Assembly (NCBI GenBank): GCA_024349245.1
Contig: JALDNG010000420.1
Coordinates: 62,001-126,000, forward strand
Direction of reading: 5' to 3'
Length of the DNA: 64,000 nucleotides
From: Neodontobutis hainanensis
Taxonomy: Eukaryota; Chordata; Actinopteri; Gobiiformes; Odontobutidae
Part shown: piece after piece, positions 26,090 to 36,741 of the stretch
Layout: each line of letters starts with the position of its first letter
Numbering within the stretch: position 1 is the first letter of the stretch
The notes under the pieces: generated by a model
The model's input: the letters and a program-made list of their open reading frames with translations, nothing else
Told to the model about the DNA's origin: nothing
Databases searched by the model: none
Position numbers and translations under genes: made by a program

Positions 26090-28600
26090 GTTCTCAATTT
26101 ATCTCTGTGACTGAGGTATCACTCGCCAGCTCCATTACCCTGTGGGTGATAGGCTGACATTCTCTTTTTTTCTGTTCCTAGTTCTCTGAAAATATATCTC
26201 AATTGAGTAGATTCAGAGTGAAGTCCTTTATCTGAGTGTAAGCAATTTGGAATTACAGAATTCCAATTCTGAAAAATCTTTCGAAAAATTCTGAGTTAAT
26301 TCTGCCGTGAAGTCTCTCACAGCAAGCACACCCGTCCATTTTGAAAATTTGTCAACAAAAAGTATGATATCGTGACGTACTTCTCACGTCACAAGAGGGT
26401 TGTCATAATTTGTATGCCATGGTTCAAATGGAGGACAAACAGACAAGAGAGAGTTTCTTTTTATGTGTGTTGTGATTTAAATTTCAGACATTTTCATGAT
26501 TGTAACTTAACAAATTGGTTATATAATACGACTATAATTTTTCCTATGAATACGTTCTATGGGTTTTTGAACACCTCTTTGTGATCCAAAATTAATCCAT
26601 ATCCTCCAAACAATTATGTACTTAAAATGACACGTCGTTAAAATTCGCGTGATACTCTGATGATAATGAAATAGAACTCTTTCTGGGTTTTGGGAATGTT
26701 GAATTCTGTTTTTCTAAAGTTTTGTATTTATAACGCAATCCATCTTTCGGTTCGCATTTCAGAAACTGAATAAGGAATTGAATTTCGTGATCTCTGGTCT
26801 GTTATTCTTTAATCATAAAAGAATCAAGATTAAAAACAATGTTGATTGAACTCGATAAAAAATATGCTTGAAATTTTAATTGCCCTTTGTTATGTTCAAT
26901 AATAAAATCGAACTCGCTGAAGAAACTTACCCACCTTGTTAGCCGCCCATGGCTATCTTTGAATTATGCCAAATAAGTCAATGGATGATAATTAGTCCTG
27001 ATTTTTTAAAGTATACAAAAAAGAAGATAGATTTTTGTAACTGAATATTATTTTGATAGTATCTTAATCTATGATAGAATAAGAAAAGTTACCATCTGCA
27101 CACGAGAGTTTGAGTTGCTTACCAAGTTTTATAATCGAGATCATCATTCATCTGAACTGATGTCTCATATAGAGCTTTCTACGATGTTTTATTTCCAGAA
27201 TTGCTTCAAGTCCATCTCGAAGATGAATAGGGAAGAGCAATTTAAATGGAAAATTCTGTGAATTTGATAGACTGTTTCGTTTTTTAAGCAGAGTATTATT
27301 TAAAAAAAAATAATGCTGTAAAGAAGTGCTGATATATCAGTATTGCTTGGATTGAACCATTGTAAATAGTTTAGAAACGCCAAAAATATCTGTAAATTCT
27401 TTAATGGCGTTGGGCTTTTTTAACTTTTGAACAAAGCCACGTTTTTTGTTCATCAGGACCTTTTGTTTACCTTGAAGACTACATTTCCGAGATATTATTT
27501 TTGTACACTCGAGTTAATATTTATCAAATGAAGCTTTCAACCATGGATTCTTAAATATGTACTGGACAGTATCAAGAAAAAAAATTGTTCTCCCATGATT
27601 TAAAATTGATAGCAATATTATTGAGATAGCATTTGAAGAATTCAAAGTAATGGCAAGTTTCATCCATTGTTCTTTGGTATGGAGACTGCGTATTTTTAAT
27701 ACGAAATGGCATAAATTTGAATGAGAATGTTCAAAAACCACATCATGAGGTGAATTTAGCTAAGTATCATTTTATTTGATTAAATTATACAAATATTTTC
27801 TTCTGAGATAAAATTTTCTGAAACACGAAAATATGCCATTTTTTAAATTGGTTAACTTCGCCGGAGACGGTAAATGTCGTTTTCGCCTCCTTTGTTCAGA
27901 ACTTTATTATCAGCTGAGTCTATGAGATTAATTTGTAAAATAAGTTATCTTTGTGGCTATCGCTTGGTTTAAAAAATCTAATCTTAAAGATTTAATTGCA
28001 ATTGATTTTCAACTTCTGATGCGTTGGTTTGAGAAGTCCGATAACGTTTGGCCATACTATTCCCTCGTTTTGAGTGAATATTTTTAGAATTGTTTCCACA
28101 AAATCTGTAATGGTTCAATTCCTGTATTGGAAAGACGTCTCAGTACTTTACCAATATTTAACTTCTCTCTTTATCCTGGTAGCCAAACGTGGTATTATTT
28201 AGATGTTTAACTGGATTAAAAAGTGATAGTAATTGGATGATCACAAGGTTTGAAGCATTCAAAAGTCTTCGTATCAAAGCGTCGAAAACCGATCCTTCAA
28301 CGACGCGAAATTTCAAAGTATATTTCTTTAGACTTACTCAATGGGTTTTCAACATTCGAATTTTTTATGCAAATTAGAAGTGTATCAACGAGAGAAGTAA
28401 GGCGATATGATTATTTTAGACCAATAAGAAAATTTAGTAAATTTTTCCTTCCCTTAATCTACTAGTGTTTGAACATTCACTCATTCTTAGGTTCAGATTA
28501 ACAATTTACAGTTTGTACCTCAAGGTATCTTTTGTAATTGCATATTCGTGAAATATGACACCTCCGTCCACATGTTTTAAATTTTGGCATGATTCTACGT
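26090..28600 (-). mobile_element. Decayed Ty3/gypsy-type LTR retrotransposon
   Basis: Minus-strand remnant with domains in canonical gag-pol order but many stops and frame changes. A gag zinc knuckle lies at about 28540-28585 (CGRRCHISRIC, with the first Cys replaced by Phe). A protease active-site-like segment is at 28451-28480, where LVD is followed by a stop and G. The reverse transcriptase palm is at 27540-27735, with MPF near 27704 and the YxDD position reading YLNN near 27616-27627; a thumb segment FLAFLNYLQWF follows at about 27330-27400. The RNase H end lies at about 26870-27010 (HGRLTRWVSFFSEFDFII). In the integrase core, the first Asp is in FVDKFSKW (about 26340-26380), the second in HSDKG (26224-26238), and the Glu in YHPQGNGAGE (26119-26152), spaced as in DD35E. 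LTRs not located. The element is not functional as written. Confidence 0.85.
27616..27627 (-). other. Mutated RT catalytic motif (YLNN)
   Basis: The two catalytic aspartates of reverse transcriptase are replaced by asparagines here, within otherwise well-preserved palm sequence. A GAT to AAT change at both codons would explain it. Confidence 0.75.
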
Positions 28601-30673
28601 ACTGGTGTTAGACGCTTCTCGCGGCACATTTTGCATGGAGTTAACCGTGAATTGAAACAATGAAAAATTGATTGATGTCGTTTTTGTTAGAGAGAAGAAA
28701 AGTTACAACTTTTTAAGAATATTTGCATTGTAAGGAAGTCTATTATCCGTTTGTTTGCTGTTGCCATGGTAAAAACTCAGTATAATTTATTCTTCCGGTT
28801 TTCATCTTCGAAAATCTGCAAAAATGAACAAAAAGAAAAATTTTTAAACATAGAGGAAGAGTTTTTACAAGACCTAATGTTTCATCTCTGAAAAAATATT
28901 GATTGAATTTTTGATGGAAGAGCTTTGGAAATTGTTCGAGTTTTTCTTATTTGAGATTTTCAAATTAGAACTTATCTCACGGTTGTTTAACGTTTAAACA
29001 ATGTCGTTTATTGTTTTCAAGCTTGGTCTTGTTTTCGTAGGCGAGACAAAAAATAAGTTGGCTGCCTTCTGCTTGTCAGACCATTTATTAAGATCTCAAA
29101 ATCAAGACGTGGAGTTATTGCTAAACGTTCTTCAATATATCCAGCTAAAATTCAATTCCCTGAGCACCATGGTACAGATTATAATCTCAATCTAATCTCC
29201 ATAACACTATAGGTCTCTTTCAGAAAGTATGAGGTTTAACACCTCAAGCTAAATGTAAAAAAGCTTCATTAACCATTGAAAATGCAGGGGCCATCTCCCA
29301 AAGAAAGGCGTATTGCACAATGGGAGTTTAATCTGGCACAAGTCGACACAAACCTACAGATTGAGACCATAGGAGTGATAAATCACCATAATAGACAAAC
29401 AACGTTAAATTTTTTACCATGGCTGTTTATCTATGGATATGTTACAATCAAATATTATTTCAAATGTAATCTTGAGATTTAGCCTTTCAAAGTAGATAAA
29501 TTTATGATTTTTTTAATGTTATTCTAACAGATTTTTTGTATTTTATGACTCCTTAAAATACATCAAACGAAGATCAGCATATCCACTAACAATTAAATCT
29601 CGCACGCGTAATCTTTTAAAATTATGATGTGTTCACTCAGGAAAGCCTCAACCATCGTTTTAGCGCAGTTATGTTCATCTAATCATCGAGGTCAGAGTCA
29701 GAGAGTAAGTTATCCAACGGTTGAATTTAAGTTTTGTGAATATTTGTATCACTGATGTTTTTCTTCATCCTCGATTTAGTTAAACTGAGCGATTTCAACT
29801 TTAAATTCTCATAATCCCTTCCTTTCTACACATTTGTCAAAATAACTTTGAAATATTACTTTTCAGAATTATCAACCTTTATAAAACTTTAAATGAAATC
29901 CTCTAAAAATATTTACAAGTTTCACATTTTCTGACATATTTTTCGTCTTTAAAATTTCATAATCGCTGTCATCAGTTAAAAATGTTCTGCTAAACTGACA
30001 AAAAATTTGATCGTAAATACGGGGGGTTCATACACGTTTGACGTTAAATTCTGCTTTAAATTGAGATGGTTTGACAGTGAATAAGATGAAAAGAGGTTTC
30101 GTATTAAATTTTGTTTTTAAATCTGCGCGGATAACATATCAAATCAAATTATAGGAAGGAAAACCGAATTTTATAAATTCTGCGCATTATTTTTGATTAC
30201 GAATATCCAAATTTTACCATGAAAAATATCAACCTCAAAGATAACTTAAAAAGAGTCAGGCATTACAGGAATTTTTAAAAATAACCTTCATCCTTTGGAA
30301 AACCGAAAGAACCAGATTATCGTTGATTTTAGAATCATAGTTTCAAACATAAAATGGTTAATAAAATACTTCCACGAGTGAGAACTTATACCCCTTATTG
30401 ATAAGTTAGCTTATCACATGTTAATTCGAGTATTTTTACGCATGGAATTTAAAACGCAATTTGGCGCTAAACGTTTCATACTAAATATATTAGTCTCAAG
30501 GTTTACCATAAAGCGCGAGTGTTTGCTGATAAATTTTATCAGATAATATTTTAAAAGTACCTTGCAGTTTCAAAAAAAATCGCATTCCCGTTAGAATATG
30601 AACGTTTCAAGATACTCATTTCTATTTATATTACTAACCTTCAAAGTGGTAAATAAAGTCCAAAATGTCATTT
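28601..30673. other. Spacer, perhaps with more transposon debris
   Basis: Short plus-strand frames at 29001-29195 and 29276-29482 contain a segment (ERRIAQWEFNLAQVD) that weakly recalls the C-terminal end of retroelement RNase H. Another frame near 29621-29760 looks coding-like without identity. No intact gene. Confidence 0.35.
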
Positions 30674-31256
30674 TTAAATATTTTTAAGGTGTTTTTTTAG
30701 GTGGTCAAGTTCGATTCCTAACATATTACAAATATGAGGAATAGTCAAAATTTCATCTGCATTTCTGTTCGTATGAGAATTTAAGTAGTCAAGTGATTCA
30801 TATAACGCTCGAGTCCAATTGTCAAGATCAGTTTTTATGTTAGAAATTCTTTGCTATAAAGACAGATACTTGTCGTGTTTTGGTTCAATATCTGATTGGC
30901 GAGCTTCTTCCAGTTTTTGAATTTTTTCTTTGATTTCCTCCAATTCGCTTCGAGGATTTATCGAGCGTCTCCGAAGCAAAGTCTTTTGAGCTAAGTTAGA
31001 GACAAAAACAAACGTAGAGTTGAGTTATTCCAGTAAAGGCTGAACCTCTCCCCATTTTTATTCTCAAGCTGCTTCAAGGAAATTTCCTTTTCCTCAACCA
31101 AAAACTAAACTATAATTTTTAAAATACTTTTAAAATTTCATTTACTGTGGATTCGTCATTTAAAGTTTCATTCTCTAGCTTCACAGATAAGTCCGATTTC
31201 GTAAAAGGCTGATTAAATTCTAATATAATTTTAATAATGCGCTTATAGTTATCCAT
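30674..31256 (-). CDS. HOP2/PSMC3IP-like meiotic recombination factor
   Basis: Likely homologue of HOP2 (PSMC3IP, TBPIP family), the partner of MND1 that helps RAD51/DMC1 strand exchange in meiosis. ATG 31256-31254, stop TAA 30676-30674. Introns of 23, 23 and 21 nt at 31105-31127, 30991-31013 and 30849-30869 give 171 residues. Residues 1-70 form a winged-helix DNA-binding domain; the segment IILEFNQPFTKSDLSVKL matches the HOP2 start. A coiled coil (about 85-125; ELEEIKEKIQKLEEAR) follows, then a helical C-terminus containing DNWTRALYESLDYL, equivalent to the Trp-centred C-terminal helix of HOP2/MND1. MND1 has the same fold, so HOP2 rather than MND1 rests mainly on the N-terminal match. The 21-nt intron removes an in-frame TAG. 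Confidence 0.72.
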
Positions 31257-32538
31257 TTCCACAAACCGTGTTTACCGCCACGTTTAAAACTTGAGAAATT
31301 TGATTTAAAATAAAGGGAAACAGTCAAAGATCCCTCACGAGAAACTACTTTAGCTCTAATTACTTTTACACGCTCAATTCACACTGAGCGTGCGTAAAGA
31401 TGATATCATGTTATAATGGCGCCAGAATTTTACAAATTATCCAATTGGAATAAAAAACAAAAATCAAAGATAAAGAATTAACTTAGAGTTATAGAGGACA
31501 AATTTTCATTCCAGAGCCAAGGTTTATGAATCATATTGGGGGTGAGATTCATAAAGAGTTTCTAAAAAAATTCGTTCAACTATTCAATTTTTCGTGAACG
31601 AATGCCATACAGTATTTTAGAATATATAAACTTTAAAGATTTCTAAGATGCTTTTTAGCCTCTAATTGCTCAAAAATCAAAATGATACTTTTTGATGAGT
31701 CAGTCCTTCAGTCCTTTCTGGTTGAGTTGAAATTCAAATTCAATCCAATGATGCGAAAGAATTCCCATATCACACTTATTGTTTATATTTTAAATTCAGT
31801 TACTATCCGATCCCCTATTAAAGAAATCATCATCTTGTGTAGACCAACACAATTTTTTCATACATAATGTATGAAATCTTATTTTTCTCCGTAACGTCAG
31901 TTCACTGTGATGTAACTATTCTTTATAACTTTAATAACAAATTACTATAACGATTGAAATATTGATAAAATACTGAATTCCATAAACTAAGCTAAGACTG
32001 CTTCGTAAAATTTCTCTGAAGTATGTTGTTTTCAGTATTTTGGTTGATTGGCTTTCCACTCATTTTTAATGGGATCATTTGAGTGTTTTTCATTCAAATA
32101 AGCTTTAATCAAACGAATTTTCCTTTTTTACTGCGCAAATGCAAGTAGGAAGTACATGAGATTTTGTGAAATTTCTTACTTCATTTTTTTAAATTGCAGT
32201 GATAGAAAGAGAGTTCTCTGGTTTAAAATCTTTAAAAAGAATGCTTATAATTAAGCTTTTACGCCCAACGACTCGTAATTACAATTGATAGCCTTTTAAA
32301 AACTATCTTTCATAAAAATAATAAATTTTGTTTCTTTCAAAGTTTCTGAGTATATTATTTATGTATACTCGTTTTGAACAAAGTTTCTTGCTTTACGTTT
32401 TGATGATGAGTTTAATAGATTGTGTATTCTCAGAAAAACTATTTTTTTGATAACAAGAACGTCAATTACTCATGAGGTGGGTTTTAATAAATATTTAAAA
32501 TGAGGAAAATGCGCAGTAGCAAATTCATTTATGTTATA
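31257..32538. other. AT-rich spacer
   Basis: No recognised feature. The frame at 31682-31867 (plus) has no identifiable domain. Confidence 0.45.
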
Positions 32539-32772
32539 CTATTTAAAATTATTGATTTTATTGCGAAAATTTGCTAAATGTAAAAATTTCACTCGAAAAT
32601 ACGTTTTAAACTTTTTCATCAAAAATAGTTGGAAAATGTCATTATTTTTGATATAGAGTGCTGAAAAAAGGTTTGTCTCAAGATTCGAAATTTTATCGAT
32701 CAAGTTCTCAAGTTTATATGATAAGGCGTGCTTATTTATAAAGCTTAGGTTTAAAAAGTTGGTTTTGGGCAT
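32539..32772 (-). CDS. Candidate 77-residue helical protein
   Basis: Open frame with ATG at 32772-32770. It begins MPKTNFLNLSFINKH and contains a helical segment (KLENLIDKISNLETNLFSAL). It is divergent from the frame at 32838, 66 bases away, which would suit a shared promoter. Family unknown; may contain undetected introns. Confidence 0.35.
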   Translation of the reverse strand: MPKTNFLNLSFINKHALSYKLENLIDKISNLETNLFSALYIKNNDIFQLFLMKKFKTYFRVKFLHLANFRNKINNFK

Positions 32773-32837
32773 CTCGAGAGTGCGTATAATACCACTAATA
32801 TTAAAACTGTAAAAATAGACACAAATTTGATATTCTG

Positions 32838-33125
32838 ATGTATAAAATTAATAAATCAACCGGAAAACAGGATCAACGTCCTTCCTACGAGACAAGCGTG
32901 TTCAGAAGTCTGATTATGTCAACTCTAGAAAGGTTTTTCTGGGAGTTTCTTTTTAGGAAGCCTTTTGATCACTTTTTCAATCTTTCTAAAAAGTTAACTT
33001 ATAAATATGAATCTACTTTAAATCTGATCTTTCGATATTGCACACGAGTCATAATTTGTGAAGTTACATTGCATCTTAAGCTAACGTTGCGCCTTTCAAA
33101 TGTCTCACTACCTCTCAGTGAATAG
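32838..33125 (+). CDS. Candidate small protein of unknown family
   Basis: Open frame of 95 codons from ATG 32838. The first third (KSTGKQDQRPSYETS) is coding-like. A 24-nt GT..AG segment starting after AG in an Arg codon (about 32930-32953) is in frame and could be a stop-free intron, as in the TMED gene; both spliced and unspliced readings stay open. No domain recognised. Confidence 0.4.
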   Translation: MYKINKSTGKQDQRPSYETSVFRSLIMSTLERFFWEFLFRKPFDHFFNLSKKLTYKYESTLNLIFRYCTRVIICEVTLHLKLTLRLSNVSLPLSE

Positions 33126-33405
33126 ATTTAACCCTACTGGATTGATAAAATTTGTGAAGCTTATATAATTTTGGAACACTCACAATGTTTTGTATTTTCG
33201 ATATGGGGAAAGTTGTAAGCTGATAGAAGTCGCTATTCGTTTAATCATAACTTTCTCAAGTGACACATAAATTATTTTTACGAAATTTGTCCAAAGTGAA
33301 TACGATAAGCTTAAGTCTTTAAAAATATGTTGAAAATGACTTTTTGGAATAAATGCATACAAGTAAACGATGGACAAAAATGCGCATGGGCGTTGATTCT
33401 TGACG

Positions 33406-33753
33406 ATGTCTAAATTAATGGAATTCACTTGTCCCAACTGCGAGTTAAAATTTCAATATTCAGAATTCATATACGGAGATTCAAACAAAGACCCGAATTT
33501 CAAGTCTCAGCTTTTTTTAACGAATAGTTATGAACCAGGAGCTTGTCTAATTAACAACCCATTCGAAAGAAACCCGAAGCGTAAAGTTATTGTGGGGGCA
33601 AAATGTAAAATGTGCCAACAGCTAACTTGTGCATCCAGTGTTTGTTCATCATTTTACTAGGAATGTATGAGATACTACCGTGACTTCTACTGCAAGGCAT
33701 GCTTGAATGCAAACAAGCAGGATTTCCCTCAAGAACTATACGAAGGATTTTAA
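33406..33753 (+). CDS. CDPF1-like cysteine-rich DPF-motif protein
   Basis: Small zinc-binding protein resembling CDPF1 (cysteine-rich DPF motif domain-containing protein 1), whose role is poorly known. ATG 33406 and a 21-nt intron at 33640-33660 give 108 residues, ending with TAA at 33751-33753. The Cys pairs appear in order: CPNC (residues about 10-13), CKMC (about 66-69), then C-x4-C and C-x2-C after splicing. The DPF-like segment reads NNPFERNP. The intron decides the structure: unspliced, the frame ends at the TAG that doubles as the acceptor; spliced, the C-x4-C-x8-C-x2-C spacing matches the family exactly, followed by the conserved FPQE. An upstream in-frame TTG exists, but ATG 33406 is the natural start. 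Confidence 0.85.
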
Positions 33754-34006
33754 CTTCATTTTTGAGAGATCAGGTTTTTATCTTCTCGTGCTCCTTAATT
33801 TATCATCATAAAAAACGTAGTGTCTTCCTTTTTATTTCACAAAGCGTAATTTCAGATAAACAGTTTACATTGATAATCTAGGTACGTGTTCACTGTCTTG
33901 AATGCAAATAGCCACGATGATTGATAAAATTTTAAATTGTTGGCAACTATTTTGCGAGTCGAGTAATTTTTAACTTTGGTCATAACTAATGTGGTTTTTG
34001 TAAATG

Positions 34007-34639
34007 ATGACCACCCGGAGCTACGAACGAATCAAAAATGAGACTATCAACATCACACACAACTTTATCCATTATTCAAAGCAACCTTTATTGTTAAAAT
34101 AAGCGTTATGGATTACTGTAGATCGGTTTTGAATGTAATCTTAAACACAAAAAATATAGGATTTCAGCTAAATGACCTAGACCAACCTAATTTATTACCT
34201 TTACCAATTTTTATGATTTTTAAAAGGTTAAATTTTAAATATTTTAATATAGAGGGAGAAGTTCTTTAAGAGCAATAATATGTTCAAGGTTTTATGGCTC
34301 TTTGGTTCTGGTGCAAGACTACAATATTAACACCGAGTCGTGTGTGGAAAATTGAGATATAATGAAAACTAGATTCGTGAGCTGTTCTTCAATTATTTTT
34401 GATTGGTTTCTCTTCGAGTTATCTCTCACTGTGAAATAAATTTTCTGTTTGAAACATCGAGCTGGGGTTTGATTTTAATTTTTATCTGATAAACCTCACA
34501 TGTGTAGTTGTGATTTTAAAGACAACAACCTAAAAGCATTTTTGAGTTTGAATAATCTGGGCTAATGAAAGTGTCCCATTCAAAATTCGAATACGCTCAA
34601 AACGAGGCCGTAGAATTCATGTCAAAGAAGTTAAAATGA
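34007..34639 (+). CDS. Multi-exon gene of unknown family
   Basis: Not recognised. Exon 1 runs from ATG 34007 (or 34004) to 34092, exon 2 from 34122 to 34226 and exon 3 from 34253; they join through introns of 29 nt (34093-34121) and 26 nt (34227-34252) in one continuous frame reading IGFQLNDLDQPNLLPLPIF, then KRGRSSLRAIICSRFYGSLV. The 3' part is less certain. Coding-like pieces at about 34419-34480 (HCEINFLFETSSW) and 34525-34639 (KFEYAQNEAVEFMSKKLK, stop TGA 34637-34639, with a 26-nt intron at 34546-34571) need introns of about 42-77 and 55 nt to connect. The layout (helical, one arginine-centred segment) faintly recalls the SPO11/TopoVI-A 5Y-CAP region, but no catalytic Tyr is present, so I do not assign it. 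Confidence 0.5.
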
Positions 34640-35224
34640 AAAATGATTTTTCAGATTTTTTGGCTAATCCGTGTCTAAGGTGAAGAGGACTGTAAATTGC
34701 AAAATCTACCATCCTCTTAAAAGTAAGTAGAAAGTTTATTGTGATTATATTATTTAAGTTTACCAATGAGTAATGATCTCAAAATATTTTTTATTCTAAC
34801 AAATTTTGGTAAACTTAAAGGTTGCTGGTTCTCTCAATGTGTTGATAAGACGATCCTAATTCAAAATTCACTTTGAAATCTCACAATATAATAATAAACA
34901 TTGGTATATTATTTATCTTGTCCTAAATAGTGCATTACACAATGTATTGAGATATAGATTGAGCAAAAAATATTTTTTTTGTCCCATAAATGAGGAAAAT
35001 GATAATAAGTAAAAATTAAAAAATATTTCAATTAAAATTATTGTTTGTAAATATTTAAAAACGTGAAACTTCGAGTTAACTTCCGGAATTAAGAAGATTA
35101 TCGAATGCGTACAACTTGAATGAGCTATAAAATTACGGATGACGAAATTTGACATAAGGAATTGTAGCGATCAATATCATTATCACCATCGGTATTAAAG
35201 TTATTTAGCTTTATTATTATTAGA

Positions 35225-36741
35225 TTAAACCTCAGTTTCCAATTTTTGTTTTTTTGCATTAATTCTTTCTAGAGATGATTGAAGCTGTTTAATTTCGGCG
35301 ATATTTTGTTCTTTAGTTCTAATTTAGACAAAATCATAACGATTGAATATGTTCCAGTTTCCGCTTTGCCTCATCACGCTTGCGTTCAAGGTTAGTTTCT
35401 AGTTTTTGGGTGGCCAGATGCTTGATCTCCAATTGCTCATTGTAGTACTGTTATTCAAGAATGTTTATACGTTTATTTCATTTTTTGTGCTTTGAATAGA
35501 GGTAGACAGGTCCATATTTGTTTGTTTGAGCGATTTGATTTCGGAATTGATAGTTCAAAGTCAACATAAACAATACTTGATTTTTGCAAGCTCGGACAGG
35601 AGTGTTTCAGGAACGGTTATGCAGCATTTGACGCGCAAATGTAAAAATGCAGAATACTTCAAGCGTTTGAAGACAAGTCTTATAATATCCTCGAGTTTCT
35701 TCTAATTTCGCCTGACATTGGGCGTATTCGGTATTCAAACTATTCAGCTTAAAATTCAATTTTTCTGCATCCTTAAAGATTAATTAGTCTTCCTAAAACC
35801 TCAATGATTTTCTTTGGCGATTCAACTATATTGTTTGTAAGAGTGTTAATTTCTGCCTGAAGTTCTTGGTTTTCAGTGTTAAGATTTTTCTTTCATCGTT
35901 CAAAGACATACGAGTTTTGAAGTTAATTGAGAATTTGTGGTTTTAAGCTCGTCATATTCCTTGCTTTGATTCTCCACTACAGACTTCAGATTTGAGATTT
36001 TTGACTGTAGTTCCGAAACCGATTTTTGTTTCTGATGAGTGAGAACTCTGCATAACCTGAGAATTAAGGATCCTTAGCGACTCGGTCTGTGCACTGACAT
36101 TAGAGTTAAAATACATTTTTTCTGGTAAAGAGAGGTTAATTTTCTCTAATTCCAGCTCAAGCGTATGAACTTTTTCATCGCGCTCGACCTTAAATTAAGG
36201 ACAACGAAAACGATTTCTCGAATTTTCGTGCAAACAAACTCTTCAGATTTTTCCTTTTCATGTATAAAATCAATCAGTATTCTCGAAGATTGAAAAAGTT
36301 TACTTTAAAATTGTGGAGATTCTCGGATGTTCTAAAGGTTATGTTCACAATACTTGGTCGGATGAAATCTTCAATTGATATGTCATTGTATCCCATCACC
36401 TGAAGAATTTTGATGCTTATAAAAATTATTTACAAACACTATCAACAGGATATTAATATATTTTATTGAGCTTGAGAACTGAGCGCAGTTGTTCTCGTAA
36501 ATTTTCACAGCCTCTGGTTGTATCTTAGAGTTAAAAACATCTAACTGATAAAACTGCCTCGAAATTCATCCCAATACGGTCAAAAATCGCCAAAATTACT
36601 CCAATTAAAAAATGTGGCTAATTTTAAGCACAAACTCACTTCTATATTGTAAAAATCTTGTGAGTTTACATTCGGATCATGTTTTTGTAAAATTGGTATC
36701 AAATCATCTAAAAATGCGAATTCCGCTCCAGTTTCTTCCAT
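35225..36741 (-). CDS. NUF2: NUF2 kinetochore protein, about 14 exons
   Basis: NUF2 subunit of the NDC80 complex, which links kinetochores to spindle microtubules. ATG 36741-36739, stop TAA 35227-35225, 388 codons in my model (human NUF2 is 464). Introns of 22, 22, 31, 22, 22, 23, 25, 22 and 28 nt lie at 36618-36639, 36524-36545, 36416-36446, 36332-36353, 36282-36303, 36189-36211, 36032-36056, 35890-35911 and 35772-35799. Those at 35448-35470 and 35319-35340 (23 and 22 nt) are also clear. The N-terminal calponin-homology domain (1-140) includes ISIEDFIRPKHPRISTIL and LIDFIHEKEK, matching the NUF2 DF..P...R...iL..iiNF.hF.e signature. The rest is coiled coil and contains the conserved IVESPKKII near residue 245. 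Two junctions are unsure: 35591-35657 (67 nt) and 35556-35576 (21 nt, no AG acceptor). Confidence 0.88.
35556..35576 (-). other. Stop-containing segment in NUF2 with no AG acceptor
   Basis: The coiled-coil frame is continuous on both sides (ELAKIK before, TINSEIKSLK after) if 21 nt starting GTATTG and ending CTTTG are removed; kept, it gives two stops. A normal AG is absent at the required place. A nearby alternative of 24 nt would end in AC. Confidence 0.5.

Noticed and set aside
33180..33437. 85-codon minus-strand frame overlapping the CDPF1-like start
   Set aside because: It has no domain similarity and overlaps a gene with clear family motifs.
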